From positions 1 to 18,100 of the forward strand of contig JAITCV010000005.1 in NCBI GenBank assembly GCA_031282905.1: a stretch of DNA of 18,100 bases. The letters are read 5' to 3'. The first letter of the stretch is position 1; each line of letters opens with the position of its first letter. The notes under the pieces are model-generated. The model was not told where the DNA came from, searched no databases, and worked only from the letters and a program-made list of their open reading frames with translations. Both the position numbers and the translations under genes were made by a program. This stretch comes from Azoarcus sp. GTDB lineage: Bacteria; Pseudomonadota; Gammaproteobacteria; Burkholderiales; Rhodocyclaceae. This document shows positions 8,049-15,957 of the stretch, in pieces.

Positions 8049-8067
8049 GAGCGTAGCGGATACGCTC
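8049..8067. repeat. Inverted repeat upstream of rhlE
   Basis: GAGCGTA (8049-8055) and TACGCTC (8061-8067) flank a GCGGA loop, about 80 bases before the rhlE start. The sequence resembles dispersed REP-like elements found in proteobacterial spacers, but only one copy is in this window. Confidence 0.5.
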
Positions 8068-8401
8068 ATGCACGCCGCTTGCTTCTCCATCCGGAAAAAT
8101 ATCCTGCCGGGAAGCGCGCCGTTTCGCGGAACAATGCCATTGGCAAAAATCGTATTTCCTTTTGGACATCATGGGGCCGCACGCATGACAATCTACCGGA
8201 AACTGGACAGATCAGCCGGGAGCCGGATGATCTGAAATAGGCATGAATGCCTTCAACAACAACATAAATGACTATGGATTTCAACCATCGGCATATGTGC
8301 GAAATATATTCCAGACAGGCGGGAATGGCTTGCGCGCATCAAGGAAAAATGATGCCAGATAAGATATCTGTCGCGTCTGTGACAGCAATATCGGATGCGC
8401 G

Positions 8402-8410
8402 TGCTACCCT
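8402..8410 (+). promoter_or_regulatory. Possible extended -10 promoter for the feeM-like/gluQ unit
   Basis: TGCTACCCT matches TGnTAnnnT, the extended -10 form, and would start transcription around 8417, giving a short leader before the GTG at 8432. A GTGACA at 8379-8384 could be a -35, but the 20-base spacing is too long, so this is a weak call. Confidence 0.3.
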
Positions 8411-8431
8411 ATGCGTACTTGGGAGTCATCG

Positions 8432-9742
8432 GTGGAAAAATTGCCCGGATATCTGAACACTGGTTTTGTCGAGGGGATAGCTGATCTGTTGCCAAAGCGC
8501 CTGCGCGCTCTGGCTTACGGACGCGCGTTGCACCTCGACAAACCCTTGTCGAAAAAAATCGTGTTCAAGCTGGCGCAGACCAAGGAAGAATTGGAAGCCT
8601 GTTTCCGGCTGCTGCACGATGCCTATGTCTCTGCCGGGTTCATGAAGCCTGCTCCATCCGGGTTGCGGGTGACGCTTTATCATGCGTTGCCAACGACATC
8701 GACCCTGATGTGCCGTTACGATGACCGCGTGGTCGGCACGGTGTCGCTGATCCGCAAGAGCAAGCTGGGTTTTCCGATGCAGCGCATCTTCGATCTGGAA
8801 GGCGTGCGCAAGGAAGGCGGCAACATGGCCGAGGTATCGGGGTTGGCGATCGAGCGACATTTCGACGATGCCGACAGCCAGATCCTGATCCCGCTCCTGA
8901 AGTTCATGTATGAATATGCGGAATATCGCTTCGACACCCGGCACCTGGTGATCGCGGCGCATCCGCGCCACCTTGGCTTCTATGAAAACCTGTTCGGCTT
9001 CGAACGTCTCGATCAGCCATTGGTCGAGCATTACGATTTCGTCGATGGCATGGCGGCGGTCGGCGCGCATCTCAATCTGGCGAAGGGCAGGGAATTTCTC
9101 CGCGAAAAATACGCCCACCAGCGTCCGGACAAGAACCTTTATCACTATTTCGTTGCCGCCGCATTGCCCAACAGCCAGTTTCCTCACCGGCGTTTTCACA
9201 CCACGACCGACCCGGTGATGACGCCCGAGTTGATCGACTATTTCTTCAACCAGCGCACCCAGACTTTCTCCAGCCTCTCGCAGCGCGAGATCATGCTGTT
9301 GCACACGGTCTACGATCTGCCCGAATACAAGTTCTGCCTGCCGTTGCTGCCCGACAACCCGTCGCGCGAAAAATTGCGCAGCCGCAGCCACCGCCGTTTT
9401 CCGGTGCGTTGTCCCGGACGTTTGCGCCTCAGCCAGCCGGAATCGAGCAATGTGGGCCTGACGGTGTATGAATGTTCGGAAGCGGTGTTTTGCGCCCATT
9501 TCGACAGCGCGCTCACCGTCGGGATGAGTGGCGAAGTCGACATCGACCTGGGCGAATCCTGGCGCTGCACCCTGCCCGTGCGGGTATCGAGATTGGGCAA
9601 ACACAGCAACCGCGTCGCCATGCTGAACATCCTGGATGCGGACAGCGAACAGCACCAACAATGGACGAAATTCGTCAGTGTCCTCAACCGCGGCCGCGTC
9701 AGCGAAGAGCTGGACGAGGCGACGCGCCTCGTCAGTGAATGA
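8432..9742 (+). CDS. FeeM-like N-acyl amino acid synthase (GNAT fold) with C-terminal PilZ-like domain
   Basis: Predicted acyl-ACP-dependent N-acyltransferase of the FeeM/autoinducer-synthase-like GNAT group, fused to a PilZ-like domain. It has 436 residues from GTG 8432. I chose this start because GGGAG (8421-8425) lies six bases before it, whereas the upstream in-frame ATG at 8411 has no ribosome site. Residues 40-235 form the acyltransferase core: IVFKLAQTKEELEACFRLLHDAYV, CRYDDRVVGTVSLI, the acceptor strand MAEVSGLAIE (132-141) and HLVIAAHPRHLGFYENLFGFE (171-191). Residues about 312-405 look like PilZ: RxxxR at R318-R322, then beta strands (SGEVDIDLGESWRCTLPVRVSRLG). The second c-di-GMP motif (DxSxxG) appears degenerate (ECSEAV, 347-352). 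The stop overlaps the gluQ start (ATGA). The amino acid acceptor and acyl length are unknown. Confidence 0.75.
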   Translation: MEKLPGYLNTGFVEGIADLLPKRLRALAYGRALHLDKPLSKKIVFKLAQTKEELEACFRLLHDAYVSAGFMKPAPSGLRVTLYHALPTTSTLMCRYDDRVVGTVSLIRKSKLGFPMQRIFDLEGVRKEGGNMAEVSGLAIERHFDDADSQILIPLLKFMYEYAEYRFDTRHLVIAAHPRHLGFYENLFGFERLDQPLVEHYDFVDGMAAVGAHLNLAKGREFLREKYAHQRPDKNLYHYFVAAALPNSQFPHRRFHTTTDPVMTPELIDYFFNQRTQTFSSLSQREIMLLHTVYDLPEYKFCLPLLPDNPSREKLRSRSHRRFPVRCPGRLRLSQPESSNVGLTVYECSEAVFCAHFDSALTVGMSGEVDIDLGESWRCTLPVRVSRLGKHSNRVAMLNILDADSEQHQQWTKFVSVLNRGRVSEELDEATRLVSE

Positions 9743-10719
9743 CAGCGCATTTTTCGCCCGCCTGCGATCTGTCTTCCCACTCGTCATTCAACTCGTCTTC
9801 CAACCCACTTTCCATCTACGTCGGTCGTTTTGCGCCGTCGCCGAGCGGCTTGCTGCACTTCGGCTCCCTGGTCGCCGCGCTGGGCAGTGCGCTGCAAGCT
9901 CGCCGTCATCATGGCGCGTGGCGCTTGCGGATCGAGGATGTCGACATTGCGCGCATCGTGCCCGGTGCCGCCGCGGCCATTCTTGCCACCCTGGAAAACT
10001 TCGGTTTCGAGTGGGATGGCGAGGTCATGTGGCAAAGCCAACGTATCGACGCCTACATGGCCGCGCTGGAAACACTCAAGGCGGGGAATCATGTCTTCCC
10101 CTGCGCCTGTACCCGCCGCGAATTGGAGGAGATGCCCGGCGCTACACTTGCCCGTGATGGCTCCCTGCGCTATCCCGGCACCTGCCGCGCGGGATTGCCG
10201 CCCGGACGCAAGGCGCGGGCGTGGCGAGTGCGGGCCGAGGGCCAGATCGATTTTGTCGACGCCATCCAGGGGCAACAGACGGAAGACCTGGCACGCGATG
10301 CGGGCGATTACGTCATCTTGCGCGCCGACGGGCTGTTCGCTTACCAGCTCGCGGTGGTCGTCGATGACGCAGCGCAGGGCGTGACCCATGTGGTACGCGG
10401 CGCCGATCTGCTGGGCTCGACCGCACGCCAGATCCAGCTTCAACGCCTGCTGGGTTTGCCGGAACCGGCATATGCGCATCTGCCGGTGGCGACCAATGCC
10501 GCCGCCGAGAAGCTATCCAAGCAAACTCGCGCCCGCGCCATCGATACGCTGTCGCCCGCCCGCGCCTTGGTCGCGGCGCTCGATTTCCTTGGGCAAACCC
10601 CCTTGCCGGAGCTATCGCAAGCGTCGCCCGCCGACGTGTGGGCCTGGGCGCTTGCCCACTGGCGGCTCGACCGCGTTCCCCGCCGCATGCACCGCGTCGC
10701 GCCTGTCATCGAAACGTGA
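9739..10719 (+). CDS. gluQ: Glutamyl-Q tRNA(Asp) synthetase
   Basis: Transfers activated glutamate onto queuosine at the wobble base of tRNA(Asp); it is a GluRS paralogue without the anticodon-binding domain. It has 326 residues. The HIGH-region motif is FAPSPSGLLHFGSLVAAL (31-48), and RIEDVD follows at 64-69. Zinc ligands are C122, C124, Y145 and C149 (CACTRRELEE, then YPGTC). The KMSKS equivalent is EKLSKQ at 257-262. Compared with E. coli YadB there are about 20 extra N-terminal residues (SPACDLSSHSSFNSSSNP), so translation may start further in. However, the ATG at 9739 makes a 4-bp ATGA overlap with the upstream FeeM-like gene, which favours it and implies coupling. A functional link with the upstream gene is not known. 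Confidence 0.94.
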   Translation: MTAHFSPACDLSSHSSFNSSSNPLSIYVGRFAPSPSGLLHFGSLVAALGSALQARRHHGAWRLRIEDVDIARIVPGAAAAILATLENFGFEWDGEVMWQSQRIDAYMAALETLKAGNHVFPCACTRRELEEMPGATLARDGSLRYPGTCRAGLPPGRKARAWRVRAEGQIDFVDAIQGQQTEDLARDAGDYVILRADGLFAYQLAVVVDDAAQGVTHVVRGADLLGSTARQIQLQRLLGLPEPAYAHLPVATNAAAEKLSKQTRARAIDTLSPARALVAALDFLGQTPLPELSQASPADVWAWALAHWRLDRVPRRMHRVAPVIET

Positions 10720-10903
10720 CAGCGCCAGAACAATTACCACCGTGGATCAATCCAAAGTGAAGGGAAAATCGTGCCCGACGCATGCGTGAGAGACATGATC
10801 GCGCATTGATTCGACCACACTGATTGGATCATGAAAAAATCAATTAAAACAAATAGTTATCACTGATTTGCTGCCATCGCGGATGGACGGATGAGGACGG
10901 CTT

Positions 10904-11824
10904 TCAATCGAATTCGTTCCAGAAATCGAAATAGTTGAACCAGTTCGACGGCGCTTCGCGGCAACATCGCGTGACTTCATCGGCATATAATGACATCGCG
11001 TTTGCGATGGCCGTTTGCCGTTCAACGGCATCGACCTGCGCAAAATCGGCAATGGGCGCAAATCTAACAGCATAACGATTGCCACCGTGGTACAGCCCGG
11101 CCATGAAGATGACACGTGCGCCGAGCATGGCGGCCATGCGGAACGGGCCGATCGGCAGCGCGGCGGGACGCCCCAGCACCGGCCAGGGCGCGCGCGGCTC
11201 GTTGCCCAGGCTGCGGTCGGCGAGCACCCCCACCAACGCGCCCTCGTCGAGGTAATCGCGTACCCGGAGCATGGCGTCGAGCCGTCCCAGGGCAATCACA
11301 TCGGGGCGGTCGCTCGGATTGATCGCGGCCAGCATGCTATTGATCATCCGGGCATTGTCTTCGAACATCGCCAAGGCGATCTTGAGCCCTGGACGGGTGC
11401 GCCCCACCGCGCGAATGACTTCGAAACTGCCGAGATGCGCCCCGAACAACAGCGCCCCGCGCCCGCTCGCCAGCACCTCGTCGACGATTCCAGCGCCATC
11501 GAGGCTGATGTCGAACAGATCATAGCAATCGCGCAAGAGGTAGATGCGATCATGCACGGTGGCGGCAAAGCTGAATACATGGCGATAACCGTCGGTGATC
11601 TTCGCGCGCCGGCCCAGAGCACGGGTCAGGTAGGCGCGCGAAGCGCGACGGGCGGCGGGAGAGAAAACGACAAAATAAGCGGCGATGCAGGCCAGGATGA
11701 CGCGGCTCACCCGCCGCCCCAGAGTGAGCGACAGCCAGGCCATCAGCCGCAGCATGCGCATGTTGCTGCGCTCCGGACGCTGCGCCCACTCGGCGGAAAC
11801 GTTCTGCGGTTTCCGTCCGCTCAT
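10904..11824 (-). CDS. LpxL-like lysophospholipid/lipid acyltransferase of an APE-type cassette
   Basis: Membrane-associated acyltransferase of the LpxL/LABLAT group (lauroyl/myristoyl acyltransferase-like), expected to move an acyl chain from ACP or CoA onto a lipid or sugar acceptor. It has 306 residues. A hydrophobic segment at about 41-55 (RVILACIAAYFVVFS) anchors it. The catalytic HX4E is H130-LGSF-E135 within GALLFGAHLGSFEVIRAV. Further family sequence includes IALAMFEDNARMINSML, GVLADRSLGNEPRA (substrate-binding region) and the C-terminal YADEVTRCCREAPSNWFNYFDFW. The start ATG overlaps the ligase stop (ATGA, 11821-11824), making it the last gene of a four-gene operon. APE clusters carry such a gene; a role in lipid A acylation is the alternative but less likely in this context. 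Confidence 0.85.
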   Translation of the reverse strand: MSGRKPQNVSAEWAQRPERSNMRMLRLMAWLSLTLGRRVSRVILACIAAYFVVFSPAARRASRAYLTRALGRRAKITDGYRHVFSFAATVHDRIYLLRDCYDLFDISLDGAGIVDEVLASGRGALLFGAHLGSFEVIRAVGRTRPGLKIALAMFEDNARMINSMLAAINPSDRPDVIALGRLDAMLRVRDYLDEGALVGVLADRSLGNEPRAPWPVLGRPAALPIGPFRMAAMLGARVIFMAGLYHGGNRYAVRFAPIADFAQVDAVERQTAIANAMSLYADEVTRCCREAPSNWFNYFDFWNEFD

Positions 11825-13512
11825 GGCGTCTGCGCCCCACCCGGCGTGAGGCTGCCGCTCGCGATCACGCCATCGTCATCGGCGAGCGTGAAGGCGATGG
11901 CACCGCTCGCGCCAGACTGCTGCCATTTCAAATACATATTCGCGCCGGGGCCGACCGCGCGGATGAACTTGACGCTGCCCAGATGCCAGCATGGTTCATC
12001 GAGGCCCAGCGCCAGGGCGAGCGCACCTGCGGCTTCATCCAGCAACACCACGCCGGGCACGATCGGCCGTCCGGGAAAATGTCCGGCAAAAGCGGGGTGG
12101 TTGGCGGCGATGGTGATGCGCGACTCGCCTGGGCGCGAGGGGAGCCGAACATCCTCCGGAGTGTCCATTCGGTCTTGCGCGCGATGTGCGGCGAGCAGGG
12201 CCTCACGGTTCGCGTACGGCAGCTTGCCAGTCGCGTTGCGCGGCAGGGCGTCGAGCAGGATCAAGGGCCGCGGCATGAATGCGGGGTCGATGCGCTCGCG
12301 CAAGGCCGCGCGCAAGCTGGCCGCGTCCAAGCCGGGCGCGACCACGAAAGCGGCCAGGCGGGTGATGTGGCTGTCGTCGCGGCCACCATCGGGCAGATGA
12401 AAAGCGCCGTCGCGCACGCCGTCAATAGCCGCGAGCTGGCGATCGAGATAATCGAGCGAAGTGCGCTTGCCCGCGATATTGATGATGTCGGCATTGCGTC
12501 CGACGAGCGTGAACTGCCGCTCGCCGACCACGTCGATGACATCGGCGAGCGCAATGGGCGCGTCCATGTCGTCGCCTTCGATCCAGCCTTGCCCATCGCG
12601 GATGCTGAGGCGCACATCGCGGGTAAGCGTCCACGCGGCGCTGGTCGCGCTGCGCCGGGTCGCCACTTGTCCCGTTTCGGTCGAACCGTAAATCTCGAAC
12701 AGCGGCGCCTGGAAAGCGGCCTCGGCACGCCGGGCCAGCTCCGTCGGCAAGGGCGCGGTGGCCGAGAGCACGAATTCGAGCCCGGGCAGCGGCAAATCTG
12801 CGTCGAGCAGGGTGCGCAGGTGAAAAGGCGTGGTCACCAGCACCGCGTCCGGCACGCGGCCGAGCGTGGCGACAATGTCGGCAGGATAGAATGGCCGACT
12901 GGCGTCGAACGCGCCGCCGCCGAGCCAGGCCAACAGCACGGTGGATTCGAAGCCGAACATATGCTGGGGCGGCACCGTGCCGACCAGCGTCGGCGGACGT
13001 GTCGGATCGATGCCGAGCGCGGCGGCGGTGGCGCGCACGCTGGTCACCAGCCGCCCCCAGGATTTGCGATGCGGCACCGGTAGACCCGTCGAGCCGGAAG
13101 TGAATACCCATGCAACATGTTGGCGGGCATCCAGCCGGGGCACGGCCGGGCAGACGGCAGACGGCATCGCTTCGTCCGCTGGCGGGAAAACCACGGCGGG
13201 CAAGGGATACTGACCTGGATCGGCGTCAGTGAGAATGTGGCAATCCGGCGCGAATGCCGCCATCTGCCGCAGGGTTTCCAAGGTATGCGTCGACGGCAGC
13301 AGGCTCACCCGCTGGCTCGCCATGCTCGCAGCCAGGCCCACCGCGAAGCGATAACGGTCGGCGCACAGGTTGAGCACGTGGCGGCACGGCGGCAGCACGG
13401 CCATCACGCGCCCGACATCGACCAGAAAGCGGGCGAGGGAAATCGACTCGCCCCCTCGACGAGCGACAATGTCATCAGCATTGGAATGGGCGAGCAGCGG
13501 CAGCACGGACAC
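11821..13512 (-). CDS. AMP-dependent acyl-ACP/CoA ligase fused to a HotDog (FabZ/ApeI-like) dehydratase domain
   Basis: Predicted two-domain enzyme of aryl-polyene-type pathways. Residues 1-450 are an adenylate-forming ligase: phosphate loop FTSGSTGLP at 137-145, A5 motif YGSTETG at 275-281, hinge/A8-like region GRNADIINIAGKR at 338-350, and the catalytic lysine in NATGKLPY (K430). Residues about 465-563 are a HotDog fold with the FabZ signature HPAFAGHFPGRPIVPGV at 472-488, as in ApeI-like dehydratases. The frame is open upstream to 14193, but that part is the shadow of the membrane protein and ACP. Recognisable ligase begins around VSVLPLLAHSN, so I use GTG 13512, two bases after the preceding stop. 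GTG 13506 is an alternative. The acyl substrate (aryl or fatty) cannot be read from sequence. Confidence 0.88.
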   Translation of the reverse strand: MSVLPLLAHSNADDIVARRGGESISLARFLVDVGRVMAVLPPCRHVLNLCADRYRFAVGLAASMASQRVSLLPSTHTLETLRQMAAFAPDCHILTDADPGQYPLPAVVFPPADEAMPSAVCPAVPRLDARQHVAWVFTSGSTGLPVPHRKSWGRLVTSVRATAAALGIDPTRPPTLVGTVPPQHMFGFESTVLLAWLGGGAFDASRPFYPADIVATLGRVPDAVLVTTPFHLRTLLDADLPLPGLEFVLSATAPLPTELARRAEAAFQAPLFEIYGSTETGQVATRRSATSAAWTLTRDVRLSIRDGQGWIEGDDMDAPIALADVIDVVGERQFTLVGRNADIINIAGKRTSLDYLDRQLAAIDGVRDGAFHLPDGGRDDSHITRLAAFVVAPGLDAASLRAALRERIDPAFMPRPLILLDALPRNATGKLPYANREALLAAHRAQDRMDTPEDVRLPSRPGESRITIAANHPAFAGHFPGRPIVPGVVLLDEAAGALALALGLDEPCWHLGSVKFIRAVGPGANMYLKWQQSGASGAIAFTLADDDGVIASGSLTPGGAQTP

Positions 13513-13514
13513 GG

Positions 13515-14162
13515 CTACCCCACGTTGCGACGGATGTGAAGGAAAGCGCGAATCGACTCGGCAAAGCCTGTACGCAAGGCACGGGGCAGCACCACGCTGC
13601 GCACGGCGAATTCGACGACGAACATCAAGCCGATGGACACAGGCGTGATGAAATTGATGAAAAGCGACCACAGTCCGGTCTGTCCGTTGATGAAAAACAG
13701 CACTGACACCAACACGAGACCCGCGAAAAAAAGCGCCCATGCCACGGTGACACGCCGGGTGTAGCGCGCCACCTCCGGGGCCAGGGCGCCATGGCTCACC
13801 CGCGCGAAGCGACTCACCAACGGCTCCGCGCCCGGCGCGAGGCTGCGCCCGAAACCCAGCGCGAGCAGGGAAAACACCCCCGCGTGCTGGAGGAAGTAGA
13901 CCCACTCGAACCGGCTCTCCAGCACCGGCCACAAGCCGACCAAAGCCAGAAAGGCCGCGCTCCACAGCAAAAGCGCCAAACCCCGGCTGCGGCTGGTCCA
14001 CGCCATGGCGAAGGCGGCCAGCGCCAGCGGCAGCACCGCGAGCAGGGCGCCAACGCTGCTTGGCTGGCCAGCGACCACGGTAAAGTGAATCGCGCAGAGG
14101 TAGCTTACCGAAACCACGGCCAGCAGCAGCACGCGGCCATGGCGCCAGGCCCGCGCCATCAT
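13515..14162 (-). CDS. COG4648-type integral membrane protein of APE-like clusters
   Basis: Polytopic inner-membrane protein of 215 residues. Hydrophobic segments lie near 10-31, 37-55, 61-80, 90-105, 138-158 and 165-190, so about six spans. Conserved-looking parts include HFTVVAGQPS, RFEWVYFLQHAGVFSLLALGFGRSL and the late LFFINGQTGLWSLFINFITPVSIGLMFVVEF. This pattern matches the uncharacterised COG4648 proteins that recur beside ACP and AMP-ligase genes in aryl polyene clusters. Its biochemical role is unknown; a part in export or acyl handling at the membrane is conjecture. The start ATG overlaps the ACP stop (ATGA, 14159-14162), and the stop is two bases before the ligase start. It has no ligase or transporter motifs of its own. 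Confidence 0.8.
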   Translation of the reverse strand: MMARAWRHGRVLLLAVVSVSYLCAIHFTVVAGQPSSVGALLAVLPLALAAFAMAWTSRSRGLALLLWSAAFLALVGLWPVLESRFEWVYFLQHAGVFSLLALGFGRSLAPGAEPLVSRFARVSHGALAPEVARYTRRVTVAWALFFAGLVLVSVLFFINGQTGLWSLFINFITPVSIGLMFVVEFAVRSVVLPRALRTGFAESIRAFLHIRRNVG

Positions 14163-14440
14163 TGCCCCCGGTTGGCGGCGACGTGGTCGGCAAGACTCCT
14201 CAACGAGGCGAAAATCTTGAGGTTGTCCTCGTTGTCGGCGCGCAGGGAAAACCCATAGCGTTTGGACACTACCAGCGCGACTTCGAGGATGTCGATCGAA
14301 TCCAGCCCCAGTCCGTCGCCAAAAAGCGGCTCATCGGGCGCGATCGCGGCGGGGCTGATCTCGAGATTGAGGGCGGAGACGACCAGCGCCGCGACTTCGG
14401 CGATCAGGGTCTCATCGGCACAGGAAGACGTAAGAGCCAT
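14159..14440 (-). CDS. Acyl carrier protein (phosphopantetheine-binding)
   Basis: Small acidic carrier protein of 93 residues whose serine 48, in FGDGLGLDSIDILEV, is the expected 4'-phosphopantetheine attachment site. The surrounding pattern (EVAALVVSALNLEI then DEPLFGDGLGLDSID) is typical of the dedicated ACPs of aryl-polyene-like clusters rather than of FabF-linked AcpP. It is the first gene of the operon leading into the COG4648 protein, ligase-dehydratase and acyltransferase. I use ATG 14440 (MALTSS). A GTG at 14455 is in frame and would add five residues; neither has a clear ribosome site. The APE cassette usually has two ACPs, but only one is present here. Confidence 0.9.
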   Translation of the reverse strand: MALTSSCADETLIAEVAALVVSALNLEISPAAIAPDEPLFGDGLGLDSIDILEVALVVSKRYGFSLRADNEDNLKIFASLRSLADHVAANRGQ

Positions 14441-14486
14441 CTTGGATGAGGTCACATGCTTGGCAAACGTACAAGTCTAATCGAAT

Positions 14487-14509
14487 TCGCGCACATTCGG
14501 AATGCGCGA
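14487..14509. promoter_or_regulatory. Palindrome upstream of the ACP operon, possible operator
   Basis: TCGCGCA (14487-14493) and TGCGCGA (14503-14509) flank a nine-base loop that itself contains the symmetric ATTCGGAAT. It lies 47 bases upstream of the ACP start. The symmetry would suit a dimeric regulator, but the regulator and function are unknown. Confidence 0.4.
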
Positions 14510-14510
14510 G

Positions 14511-14540
14511 AGGGGGATTGAGGGGGATTGAGGGGGATTC
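14511..14540. repeat. Tandem repeat, 10 bp x 3
   Basis: AGGGGGATTG occurs at 14511-14520 and 14521-14530, then AGGGGGATTC at 14531-14540. It sits between the ACP operon palindrome and the transposase remnant, about 70-100 bases upstream of the ACP start. Confidence 0.9.
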
Positions 14541-14568
14541 AAGGCAATCGCATTCAAGAAACAGGCAC

Positions 14569-14655
14569 CAAGGCAAACTTACGCGGAGTCGGCCGATTTT
14601 GCGCCGCATGATCCTTGCGTACCCGGCAGTCATCTTCCCGGAAACTCACATCCAG
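14569..14655 (-). pseudogene. ISAs1-family transposase remnant (C-terminal fragment)
   Basis: The minus strand encodes LDVSFREDDCRVRKDHAAQ, followed by a damaged stretch and RKFAL. Intact ISAs1-family transposases carry, near the C terminus, a conserved block of the form LDVSFxEDxxRxRxxHAxxNFAxLRxxAL. Here the first 20 residues match closely, the NFATL equivalent reads NRPTP, and the frame then runs into unrelated residues and a stop. The upstream catalytic part is absent: a palindromic repeat lies within about 15-35 bases of the fragment. No flanking inverted repeats are recognisable. It is a deletion scar of a former insertion sequence, identified by recall of the family motif. Confidence 0.7.
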
Positions 14656-14670
14656 TACCGCCGCTTTGCA

Positions 14671-14691
14671 GGGGCGACGCATGCGTCGCCC
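14671..14691. repeat. Dispersed palindromic repeat, copy 1
   Basis: The 20 bases at 14672-14691 form a perfect palindrome centred on GCATGC. The first 20 bases of the element (14671-14690) are identical to 17762-17781. The recurrence about 3 kb apart in non-coding DNA marks it as a dispersed repeat. Confidence 0.85.
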
Positions 14692-14697
14692 GCTGCC

Positions 14698-14721
14698 GTT
14701 GCGATCAAAGTTGCGATCAAA
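14698..14721. repeat. 12-bp direct duplication
   Basis: GTTGCGATCAAA occurs twice back to back (14698-14709 and 14710-14721), just beyond the dispersed palindrome and upstream of the remnant on its strand. It is probably replication slippage. Confidence 0.75.
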
Positions 14722-14802
14722 AGCAGCATGGCCAAGGCCAACGGAAAGGCTTTCAAACCGGGAAAGCCCTATTTCTCGAAAAACCCGGAAGTTTTGCAAA
14801 AT

Positions 14803-15939
<1,137 letters not shown>

Positions 15940-15957
15940 AATGAGAGCCTTGGCACA

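Larger units (their letters stand above)
7969..8431. other. 463-bp divergent intergenic region (rhlE / feeM-like)
   Basis: No gene is supported here. It must hold the promoters of both divergent genes. Visible elements are a 7-bp-stem hairpin (8049-8067), a short stem CAGATA/TATCTG (8356-8370) and an extended -10-like TGCTACCCT (8402-8410) ahead of the plus-strand gene. The segment 8130-8400 looks more AT-rich than the flanking genes. Confidence 0.5.
14441..14802. other. 362-bp non-coding scar between the acyl cassette and degS-like gene
   Basis: No intact gene. From left to right it holds a palindrome (14487-14509), three 10-bp tandem repeats (14511-14540), the end of a decayed ISAs1-family transposase (14569-14655), a dispersed palindrome (14671-14691) and a 12-bp direct duplication (14698-14721). 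The first two lie where the ACP operon promoter should be. Confidence 0.65.

Noticed and set aside
8426..9787. 453-codon minus-strand frame opposite the FeeM-like gene
   Set aside because: High-GC antisense shadow; the plus-strand protein has recognisable domains and a ribosome site.
10720..10903. AT-rich spacer between gluQ and the acyltransferase, tested as bidirectional terminator or small RNA
   Set aside because: Only weak 5-6-bp pairings are visible and no hairpin is followed by a T-run; nothing specific can be claimed.
11015..13083. Long plus-strand frames opposite the acyltransferase and ligase
   Set aside because: Both are shadows of well-supported minus-strand genes and lack motifs.
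13513..14193. Upstream extension of the ligase frame
   Set aside because: It overlaps the COG4648 protein and ACP genes out of frame and shows no ligase homology.
14511..14540. Tandem repeats considered as a CRISPR array
   Set aside because: Units are 10 bp and contiguous with no spacers; no cas genes are nearby.
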